64,000 nt of DNA from Trogon surrucura (Eukaryota > Chordata > Aves > Trogoniformes > Trogonidae), in assembly GCA_020746105.1 (NCBI GenBank), contig CM036619.1, positions 4,556,561 to 4,620,560 on the forward strand, read 5' to 3'. Under the pieces are notes generated by a model that made no database searches, was not told the origin of the DNA, and saw nothing but the letters and a program-made list of their open reading frames with translations. Made by a program: the position numbers and the translations under genes. This document shows positions 60,701 through 64,000 of the stretch, in pieces. The first letter of the stretch is position 1. Each line of letters starts with the position of its first letter.

Positions 60701-63077
60701 GCCTTGAACACTTCTGGCCATGAGGCATCCACAGCTTCCCTGGGCAACCTGTTCCAATGCCTCACCATCCTCACAGTGAAGAATTTCTTCCTTGCATCTA
60801 ATCTAAATCTATCCTCTTCCAGTTTAAAGCCATTACCCCTTGTCACTACACACCCTTGTAAGAAGTCCTTCTTCAGCTTTCTTGTAGGCTCCTTTTAAGT
60901 ATTGGAAGGTTGCTACTTAACCATACCTCATTTTTCACAACTTAACACCCAGGGGAGCACCACACGAGAAGGAAAAAAAAAAAGTTGCTTTGTGGTTATA
61001 TCTGCATTAGCAAGGCCAGAAAGCATCGCGCAGACATGGTAAGAGGCAAGATCTCTACGACTGACTGGGGCAGGTAGATACAGAATGCCGAAGGGAAGAT
61101 CTGAGGCATCCCGCAGACAGTTTGCACATTGTATCTGCCAGATCAAAACCCAGCTTTATAGCTGAAGATAACCGAGGGGAAAGAAGTCTTATCAAAGCCA
61201 GCTGTATGATCATCATCAACAGTCATATAAGCCTTTTCTTCCTTTGGGTTATATCATTCCAGCTGACTCCATTGACTTTATTACTCCGTATTGCCATAAA
61301 GTTAAGAATGCACAAACACACTCTCAAGACCAAGATTTGAAACACTATCAAGATCTTTACCCTGCTGTTGGCCCCTGTCAATATAATCAGAGGTTCACTA
61401 CTTCCCACTGAAATGCTATTATTTTCTGTCAGAAAGGTCTCTTCTTTCTACATTAACTGAAATTAAACACAAAATATATTCCACCGTATCTTCATGTAGA
61501 TAGTGCTGCAGAAGGAAAAGGAAGTGGAGGAAGTCTATAAATTTGCCCTAAGACAGTGATTGAAATCCCTGTGGTATAACAGCTTGCAGAGACATTACTC
61601 CACTTAATATCCACAACCGTAGGGACTACTTTCCTTTCTGACACTCCATTTTATACCTTGCACAAAGAAACAACTCAAAATCTGTAGCGTGGTCGGAATG
61701 GCTTCAACTTCTCGCAGCCAAGTTCTTATTTGCTGTTCTACAGGTTTTTTGAAAGCAATGAGGTCAAACTGAGCGGACGGGAACGAGAAAGAAATTCCCC
61801 CTCGCTGGGATTTACTTTTCACTCGGATGCTGAAACAACACACACACACACACACGATTTCAAAAGTTGGGTGACGACATTTACGGCACAACTACTTCTC
61901 CAATCCGAACGCGTACATGACTGAGATCCTGGAATTGGAACTGCTGCTCAGCTGATATCACTGAAGAAGCTGACATCGGCAAAAGCCGTCTCCTGAGCGA
62001 ATGAACGGCAACGAGTTTAACAAAGACTTCTTTATCTAATGCTATTAGAGCGCGCAATCAAATTCAAGTTCGAGCCAGACAGCCAAGATCCCCGGGAGCA
62101 GCTTGGCTTTTCCGCACGTGCTGGCACCACGGCTGCTCCCACAGCGGGTTGGCTCGCGGGTATCTAAAAAGAATAAAAACCACCGGCGCGTTTTAACAAA
62201 GCAAAACCAGGAAGAAGACTTTAACAGTAAACTCACGTGTGAGGTGGCTGCAGCCATAAGCAAATCACAAATCGCATATTCAAAGCAGAAACCGACCCGC
62301 CAACTTCTGCCGTGTCAGGATTGCTCGGGAGGTGCCAAATTCAGAGCGAGGAGCTCACCGGAGCCCGTGTGGCCCCAAGGACACACGTACCAAGGCTTCA
62401 TTCCCCTACAAAGATGGGGGATGGCTTTTATCTCCATCGGGAAACGGGATATCGTCCAGTAAGGACACGCTGCTCCTGCTCACACCAAGCTTGTCAGGAA
62501 GAGATTCTTCCCCATGAGGGTGGGGAGACCCTGGCACAGGTTGCCCAGAGAGGGGGTGGAAGCCCCATCCCTGGGAGTTTTTAAGGCCAAGCTGGATGGG
62601 GCTCTGGGCAGCCTGATCTAGTGGGCGATGTCCCGGCCCATGGCAGGGGGGTTGGAACTAGATGATCTTTAAGGTCCCTTCCAACCCTGGCAATTCTGTG
62701 ACTCCAAGCTACGCCGCGTTCTTCACCTCAGCTCAGAGCTTTGAAGGAGTGGAATTACTTGACATCGCCACCAAACTGCCCCTACTTTGTCGATTGCTGC
62801 CTGTCAAAAGTTTTCTTTCAAGCGTTTCAGCTCTACGCGACGATAACAGCAACAAGACGAGCCAGTACTTGTATCCGTCTCCGCAGGGTGAGGGGGAGAA
62901 GCCCCACAGGGAGGGGCTGCCCCGGCTCTGGCTCCCCTCACAACTCCGGCCAGGAGTCCGCCCGCCCTCACCGCACCGACAACACCCCCTCACCTGGAGG
63001 AGCGCTCTCACCCGCTCCCTGGGCACGCCGACCAGCAGACAGATCTCCAGCAGGCCCGAGGGCAGCACGTCCTCCAT
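21365..63077 (-). CDS. DENND3: DENND3, DENN domain-containing protein 3 (complete, 23 coding exons)
   Basis: Twenty-three exons with GT-AG borders and matching phases sum to 3771 nt (1256 residues and a stop). DENND3 is the exchange factor that loads GTP on Rab12, with roles in autophagy and recycling-endosome traffic. Approximate order: N-terminal leader (1-119), uDENN (120-232), cDENN (233-385) with the diagnostic [13 protein letters not shown] and [16 protein letters not shown], dDENN (386-505), a linker with ULK-type serines (536 and 554 here), a PH-like PHenn region (about 737-880) and a seven-bladed WD40 end (about 950-1256). The start is the first in-frame ATG, in strong context (GTGCCATGG), inside a CpG island. 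The product matches remembered human DENND3 nearly throughout. The gene is tail to tail with SLC45A4, as in human. Confidence 0.96.
21702..21813. repeat. TAGA tetranucleotide microsatellite
   Basis: About 26 near-perfect GATA/TAGA units in DENND3 intron 22, with one variant unit near the start (AGGTGATAG) and TTAGA variants at the end. Confidence 0.97.
22446..22988 (-). mobile_element. CR1 LINE, 3' part
   Basis: It has the tail CACAGAGTCATCGAATGAGT, then GGTTGGAAGGGACCTTTAAA and RT-region antisense. In DENND3 intron 22, sense with the gene. Confidence 0.9.
23980..24117 (-). CDS. DENND3: DENND3 exon 22 (WD40)
   Basis: Forty-six codons: [40 protein letters not shown] and IRVKNQ. Phase 0 on both sides (GCTTTAG acceptor; AATCAG|GTGAGA donor). 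Confidence 0.94.
24244..24359 (-). CDS. DENND3: DENND3 exon 21 (WD40)
   Basis: It encodes [20 protein letters not shown] and [18 protein letters not shown], matching the human TGNSIMVM...FQLLPEE in position and pattern but with many substitutions. The acceptor is TTACTGCAG and the donor CCTGAG|GTATTG. Confidence 0.9.
24861..25215 (+). mobile_element. CR1 LINE, 3' fragment
   Basis: It runs from ACCTCCAGGGAGTCCTTATA to GGCATTCTGTGATGACTCTA. In DENND3 intron 20, antisense to the gene. Confidence 0.9.
25699..25832 (-). CDS. DENND3: DENND3 exon 20 (WD40)
   Basis: It encodes [40 protein letters not shown] and QLWC. It ends GTGTT|GTAAGT within a Cys codon. Confidence 0.95.
27408..27568 (-). CDS. 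DENND3: DENND3 exon 19 (WD40)
   Basis: It encodes [40 protein letters not shown] and [11 protein letters not shown]. The blade motif is [18 protein letters not shown]. The acceptor is TGCTCCCCAG and the donor ACCCAG|GTACAT. Confidence 0.95.
28494..28553 (+). mobile_element. CR1 LINE, tail only
   Basis: It reads TCTTGGACTAGATGACCTTT and ends CATTCTATAATTCTA. Embedded in a pyrimidine-rich tract. Confidence 0.7.
28874..29013 (-). CDS. DENND3: DENND3 exon 18 (WD40)
   Basis: It encodes [20 protein letters not shown] and [20 protein letters not shown], the first clear propeller blade (KLWCAL...VVVFDA). Phase 0 out (AAACTG|GTAAGA). Confidence 0.95.
29117..29245 (-). mobile_element. CR1 LINE, 3' fragment
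   Basis: It has the tail AATCATAGAACCATTAAGGT and AAAGGCCTCTAAGACCAGCT. It starts about 100 bases upstream (on minus) of DENND3 exon 18. Confidence 0.85.
29363..30347 (-). mobile_element. CR1 LINE, about 1 kb with open RT frame
   Basis: The minus frame 30216-29683 is open for 177 residues of ORF2 ([40 protein letters not shown]). The 3' end is at 29363. At its 5' side ACCCAGTACTGATCCCA is duplicated (about 30309-30347). 5'-truncated. Confidence 0.95.
31033..31140 (-). CDS. DENND3: DENND3 exon 17
   Basis: It encodes [20 protein letters not shown] and [16 protein letters not shown], joining the linker to the WD40 domain. Phase 1 in and out. Confidence 0.94.
31579..31708 (-). CDS. DENND3: DENND3 exon 16
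   Basis: It encodes [20 protein letters not shown] and [20 protein letters not shown], close to the human [26 protein letters not shown]. The acceptor is TTGTCCGTAG and the donor CGAAG|GTCAGT. Confidence 0.96.
32246..32416 (-). CDS. DENND3: DENND3 exon 15 (PHenn region)
   Basis: Fifty-seven codons: [40 protein letters not shown] and [15 protein letters not shown]. Phase 0 on both sides. Not contained in any long ORF, so easily missed. Confidence 0.94.
32855..33371 (+). mobile_element. CR1 LINE, 3' part
   Basis: It runs from CAGACCACACCTGGAATACT to the tail CATCCTGTGATG. Antisense to DENND3, with its 3' end 55 bases from exon 14. Confidence 0.93.
33427..33689 (-). CDS. DENND3: DENND3 exon 14 (PHenn region)
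   Basis: It encodes [40 protein letters not shown] and [20 protein letters not shown], the start of the PH-like fold that binds actin in mammals. It lies 55 bases from a sense-opposed CR1 copy at 32855-33371. Confidence 0.96.
34982..35503 (-). CDS. DENND3: DENND3 exon 13 (long linker helices)
   Basis: The longest exon (522 nt) encodes [47 protein letters not shown] and [20 protein letters not shown]. Helix-rich and well conserved. The acceptor is TTTTTCTAG and the donor AGTGG|GTGAGT. Confidence 0.96.
35906..36845 (-). mobile_element. CR1 LINE, about 0.94 kb with 289-codon open RT frame
   Basis: The minus frame 36831-35962 is open for 289 residues of ORF2 ([40 protein letters not shown]). 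The tail has three copies of an 8-base unit (AATCACAG). A young, 5'-truncated insertion in the intron between exons 12 and 13. Confidence 0.96.
36938..37133 (+). mobile_element. CR1 LINE, 3' end
   Basis: It runs from CCTGAGGGTGGTGAGACACT to CATTCTACGATTCTATGATT. It lies next to, and opposite in orientation to, the copy at 35906-36845. Confidence 0.9.
37239..37411 (-). CDS. DENND3: DENND3 exon 12 (linker with ULK-type serines)
   Basis: It encodes a short basic stretch and then [20 protein letters not shown] with PTRNSSLRR. The two serines (536 and 554 here) are 18 residues apart, as are human S554 and S572, reported ULK phosphorylation sites that activate the protein and recruit 14-3-3. The acceptor is TTTTTTAG and the donor GTTG|GTAAGG. 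Confidence 0.94.
37722..37825 (-). CDS. DENND3: DENND3 exon 11
   Basis: It encodes [20 protein letters not shown] and then [14 protein letters not shown], the end of the dDENN region. The acceptor is TCTCGCAG and the donor GGATAG|GTAAAG, phase 2 out. Confidence 0.95.
37826..41033 (-). other. DENND3 intron 10
   Basis: About 3.2 kb, AT-rich, without a recognisable CR1 or coding segment apart from simple sequence near 40.4 kb. Confidence 0.7.
40416..40455. repeat. CT-rich simple sequence
   Basis: Tandem CTTT/CTTC units in DENND3 intron 10. Confidence 0.8.
41034..41130 (-). CDS. DENND3: DENND3 exon 10
   Basis: It encodes [20 protein letters not shown] and then [12 protein letters not shown], which is nearly identical to mammals. 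The acceptor is TGTCTCCAG and the donor AAAAAG|GTAAAT, phase 0 out. Confidence 0.95.
41131..43458 (-). other. DENND3 intron 9
   Basis: About 2.3 kb with no repeat recognised. An exon-like stretch at 41349-41232 is described among the findings. Confidence 0.65.
43459..43614 (-). CDS. DENND3: DENND3 exon 9 (dDENN)
   Basis: It encodes [20 protein letters not shown] and then [20 protein letters not shown], a helical segment of the dDENN region. The acceptor is CCTGTGTAG and the donor TTCAG|GTGAGT. Confidence 0.94.
44095..44216 (-). CDS. DENND3: DENND3 exon 8
   Basis: It encodes [20 protein letters not shown] and then [20 protein letters not shown], matching the mammalian INIDHGSITYSK...IPDVP. 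Phase 0 in, phase 2 out (AAAAAG|GTGGGA). Confidence 0.93.
45170..45388 (-). CDS. DENND3: DENND3 exon 7 (cDENN core)
   Basis: Seventy-three codons with the DENN signature: [20 protein letters not shown], then [19 protein letters not shown] and [20 protein letters not shown]. The acceptor follows a 14-base poly-T and CCCCC run. The last codon ACG borders GTACGC. Confidence 0.96.
45731..45930 (-). mobile_element. CR1 LINE, 3' fragment
   Basis: It reads ATTCATGGAATAGTTTGGGT and GGAAGGGACCTTTAAAGGTC. In DENND3 intron 6. Confidence 0.88.
46389..46508 (-). CDS. DENND3: DENND3 exon 6
   Basis: Forty codons, [20 protein letters not shown] and then [20 protein letters not shown], lead into the cDENN core. 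Both borders are phase 0 (ATTACAG acceptor; CTGCAG|GTAAAA donor). Confidence 0.95.
47223..47319 (+). mobile_element. CR1 LINE, tail fragment
   Basis: It reads ATCTAGTGAAAGATGTCCCT and ends GCATTCTGTGATTCTGTGAT. Confidence 0.85.
47599..48075 (-). mobile_element. CR1 LINE, 3' part
   Basis: It has the tail CATAGAATCATAGAATGTGT and ends at about GAGGGCTCCAGCC. Same subfamily as the copies at 22446 and 49133. Confidence 0.92.
48648..48759 (-). CDS. DENND3: DENND3 exon 5
   Basis: It completes the Cys codon of exon 4, then encodes [20 protein letters not shown] and [17 protein letters not shown], a conserved DENND3 segment. The donor is CACTTG|GTAATT, phase 0. Confidence 0.94.
49133..49896 (-). 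mobile_element. CR1 LINE, 3' part
   Basis: It has the tail TATGGAATCACAGCATGAGT; the RT C-terminal region in antisense continues to GGTGCAGAACCTTTTACTT. In DENND3 intron 4. Confidence 0.92.
52361..52530 (-). mobile_element. CR1 LINE, endonuclease fragment joined to 3' tail
   Basis: 52361-52402 is a CR1 tail (ACAGAATCACAGAAGCGTTT). 52403-52530 on minus reads [11 protein letters not shown], a stop, then [20 protein letters not shown], which resembles the CR1 ORF2 endonuclease segment ETWWDESHDWS...[11 protein letters not shown]. The RT region normally between them is absent. Confidence 0.75.
52533..53039 (-). mobile_element. CR1 LINE, 3' part
   Basis: It has the tail AGGATCACAGAATGTCAGGG and ends at GGCCCAGAACTG. 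It directly abuts the fragment at 52361-52530. Confidence 0.92.
54951..55018 (-). mobile_element. CR1 LINE, tail fragment
   Basis: GAATCACAGAATCATTAAGG, then TTGGAAAAGACCTCTAAGAT. The minus-oriented half of an inverted pair. Confidence 0.8.
55019..55066 (+). mobile_element. CR1 LINE, tail fragment (plus half of inverted pair)
   Basis: ATGGTCTTCAAGGTCTTTTT and the end GGCAATTCTGTCATTCT. It abuts the opposite-strand tail at 54951-55018. Confidence 0.7.
55190..55371 (+). mobile_element. SINE: tRNA-Ile-like head with CR1 tail
   Basis: 55190-55263 resembles tRNA-Ile(GAT): GGCTGGTTAGCTCACTCGG, anticodon context GCTGATAATC and a B-box-like GGTTAGATCCC. It is followed at about 55277-55371 by a CR1 3' end (GATCTAGTTGAGAGGCGTCC ... 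CCATTCTATGATTCTATGAT). This is the architecture of the passerine TguSINE1-type families, mobilised by CR1. The head has several mismatches in its stems and no functional-looking acceptor end, so I call it a retroposon and not a tRNA gene. Confidence 0.85.
55427..56041 (-). mobile_element. CR1 LINE, 3' part, near twin of 35906-36845
   Basis: It has the tail CACAGAATCACAGAATGTCA and a shared diagnostic segment AACGCCTCGATAATGCTACA. By eye about 95% identical to the copy at 35906, with a short internal deletion near 55832 that breaks the RT frame. Confidence 0.94.
56301..56410 (-). CDS. DENND3: DENND3 exon 4 (uDENN)
   Basis: It encodes [20 protein letters not shown] and then [16 protein letters not shown]. 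The second half matches the mammalian [18 protein letters not shown], whereas the first half is shorter and diverged. The acceptor is TTCTTGCAG and the donor TCTTG|GTAAGA, phase 2. It is too short to stand out as an ORF. Confidence 0.9.
56900..57015 (-). CDS. DENND3: DENND3 exon 3 (uDENN start)
   Basis: It encodes [20 protein letters not shown] and then [19 protein letters not shown], the first conserved uDENN strand pair. The donor is ATGCAA|GTATGT, phase 0. No ORF over 60 codons covers it; I found it by similarity. Confidence 0.94.
57478..57535 (+). mobile_element. Possible CR1 tail remnant
   Basis: GAGGTTGGAATTAGATGTTT and CCATTTTATGG resemble a decayed CR1 3' end. Confidence 0.45.
57715..57988 (-). 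CDS. DENND3: DENND3 exon 2
   Basis: The acceptor is TTTCTTTAATAG and the donor TTCCCAG|GTATGG. It encodes [17 protein letters not shown], the basic patch [15 protein letters not shown] and [14 protein letters not shown]. It enters in phase 0 directly from exon 1 and leaves in phase 1. Confidence 0.95.
58969..59022 (-). other. Exon-like segment C in DENND3 intron 1
   Basis: 54 nt between AATATGACAG and TGAAG|GTAAAA read [17 protein letters not shown]. Joining it to segment B would create a stop at the junction, so a chain B-C is not supported. Confidence 0.18.
59476..59577 (-). other. Exon-like segment B in DENND3 intron 1
   Basis: 102 nt between GTCTGTTGTAG and CAGT|GTAAGT read [20 protein letters not shown] and then [14 protein letters not shown]. 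Entry phase 1 matches the exit of segment A. Its exit phase does not fit DENND3 exon 2. Confidence 0.3.
60211..60505 (-). mobile_element. CR1 LINE, diverged 3' part
   Basis: TTAGGTTGGAAAGGACCTCT at the 3' end, then strongly diverged CR1 sequence. In DENND3 intron 1. Confidence 0.7.
60595..60912 (-). mobile_element. CR1 LINE, 3' fragment
   Basis: GGTTTGGGTTGGAAGAGACC through the RT C-terminal antisense. The final 8-base tail is not clear. Confidence 0.87.
61657..61768 (-). other. Exon-like segment A in DENND3 intron 1
   Basis: The strong acceptor (GTTCCCGTCCGCTCAG) and donor (GCAAG|GTATAA) enclose 112 nt reading [20 protein letters not shown] and then [17 protein letters not shown]. Entry phase 0 matches the exit of DENND3 exon 1. 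It is not in the remembered human protein. Confidence 0.3.
61837..61855. repeat. Short CA repeat
   Basis: ACACACACACACACACAC, which reads as a GT tract upstream of exon-like segment A on minus. Confidence 0.85.
62495..62703 (+). mobile_element. CR1 LINE, 3' end
   Basis: AAGAGATTCTTCCCCATGAG to CCTGGCAATTCTGTGACTCC. It lies about 0.3 kb from DENND3 exon 1, the repeat closest to the promoter. Confidence 0.9.
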
Positions 63078-63560
63078 GGCACGGCGCGGTCGGGGCGGCC
63101 GGTTACCGCGGCGCCTCCCTCCCTCAGGGCCGCTCGGCTGCCGCGGCCCGGACCCGGCTTGGGAGGCGCAAGGGAGGGGGGGGTAGTCCCTCGCAGAGGC
63201 GGGCGCGCAGCAGCAGCTCTGATTGGCGGAGTCTCCCGTCGCTCTGAGGATTGCATCCAATCAGAACGGCAGGATTTGGCGGCGGCGGCCTGCCGGGCGG
63301 GGCGGGGGCGGGGCGTGGCCCCTCAGAGCCCGTTGGCGGGCGGGGCGCGGTGCCGAGACGACGGGAGGCGCCGTTAGTCCTTGGCTCCCTCCCCCGCCGG
63401 GACAGCCTCTCCTTTCCCTGGGAAGACGCTTCCCGACCCAAGGGGGAATTCCTGTTTTCCTCCCGCTGGGACTTGTTGGCCCGGAGGGGCCGAGCTGGCC
63501 TCAGGGCTGCCCGTCGCCGGCGCGTCGGAGAGGTGGGTGAAGGCAGGGCCTGGCGCTCCC
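62880..63560 (-). promoter_or_regulatory. CpG-island promoter of DENND3
   Basis: A dense CpG region spans exon 1 and its upstream flank. GC boxes lie at about 63296-63316 and 63335-63347. CCAAT boxes occur in both orientations: one reads on minus at 63226-63222 and one on plus at 63257-63261. There is no TATA box at a useful distance. This is a typical housekeeping-style promoter, and the paired CCAAT boxes could support divergent transcription. Confidence 0.7.
62994..63077 (-). CDS. DENND3: DENND3 exon 1 (start codon)
   Basis: 28 codons, [20 protein letters not shown] through RALLQ, ending CTCCAG|GTGAGG in phase 0. The human leader has the comparable LLEACVALGAP. Upstream of this ATG the frame is open, but the only earlier candidate start in that frame is a TTG, so I do not extend it. 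Confidence 0.9.
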
Positions 63561-64000
63561 ATAAGCGGTGCCGTTCCCTCCTGTTTGCTCCAGGTGACTC
63601 AGCAGGGTTAGGTGATTGCCACTAAATAACAGGCTCAGGATTGTCACGGGTCCCGGTTTCAATGGCCTGGCAGCCCAGGGCTTTCGCCTGGGCAGGGTTT
63701 TCAGCGGGGCTGCCTGCCCGGCAGAGAAACAGCGTCGGGGACTCCGGGGTTTCTTTTTGAGCTGGTTAATCTAATAAACCAGTGACTCAATCTGTGTGTT
63801 CGCTCTGGGTAGGTCTGGGGCTGGTGTATAAAGTGTACCCGAAACCATAGAGAGCGGTTTCTCTGAAACTGAAGGTACAAGATATAGTTTCCTCCAAGAC
63901 GTGCTTTTCGTTTTCTTCTTTTTTTGTGTGTTCCTGTATTTTAAAGGAAAAAAAAAATAAAATCCCGGTATAACTGGCTCCAGGCTTTCACGAGTTTGTT

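Larger units (their letters stand above)
57989..62993 (-). other. DENND3 intron 1
   Basis: About 5 kb with CR1 copies at 60.2, 60.6 and 62.5 kb and three exon-like segments described separately. Confidence 0.75.

Noticed and set aside
61604-61891. Use of the upstream acceptor after the CA repeat for exon-like segment A
   Set aside because: That acceptor (TTGTTTCAG) gives an entry phase that does not match exon 1; the internal acceptor before 61768 does.
63078-63260. N-terminal extension of DENND3 upstream of the ATG at 63077
   Set aside because: The only in-frame upstream start is a TTG, and the sequence lies in the promoter/5' UTR.
62662-63625. Long frames on both strands across the DENND3 CpG island
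   Set aside because: Low stop density from high GC. Only the minus frame from ATG 63077 to the donor at 62994 is supported.
1-64000. LTR or other virus-like elements
   Set aside because: I looked for gag, pol or env-like frames and paired terminal repeats and recognised none; all recognised RT-like frames are CR1.

Overview
This window is nuclear DNA from a bird. About 27 interspersed repeats are CR1 LINE fragments, most ending in the avian-type tail of short repeats such as ATTCTATG or ATTCTGTG. The two genes are the conserved vertebrate neighbours SLC45A4 and DENND3, which also sit tail to tail on human 8q24.3. One element is a SINE with a tRNA-Ile-like head and a CR1 tail. Published passerine SINEs have this architecture, so a passerine is possible, but one copy cannot settle the order.

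Layout. From 1 to 9496 (+) lie the last six coding exons of SLC45A4, a 12-helix MFS transporter; its 5' coding exon is outside the window. From 9497 to about 15.57 kb is a long, almost repeat-free stretch read as its 3' UTR, with candidate poly(A) signals at 11095 and 15546. From about 15.6 to 20.1 kb is a GC-rich convergent intergenic gap with a few CR1 copies and no gene I can support. From 63077 down to 21365 (-) is the complete DENND3 coding region. I assembled 23 coding exons from splice sites and family similarity. All exon phases agree, and the exons sum to 3771 nt, or 1256 residues plus stop. Its likely poly(A) signal is at 20136-20131 (-). A CpG-rich promoter region with GC and CCAAT boxes covers about 62.9-63.5 kb.

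The two genes do not form a pathway that the sequence shows. SLC45A4 is a proton-linked solute carrier (sugar transport reported, polyamine transport more recently). DENND3 is a Rab12 guanine-nucleotide exchange factor acting in autophagy and endosomal traffic, with DENN modules, a linker carrying ULK-type sites and a seven-bladed WD40 C-terminus.

The rest is intron. Points worth a second look are exon-like segments inside SLC45A4 and DENND3 introns that do not fit the main transcripts, the tRNA/CR1 SINE, a CR1 copy joining its endonuclease region directly to its 3' tail, and a CpG-rich block inside the SLC45A4 3' UTR. I saw no CRISPR array, no LTR or virus-like element and no prokaryotic feature. 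I have not found a clearly new biological system here.
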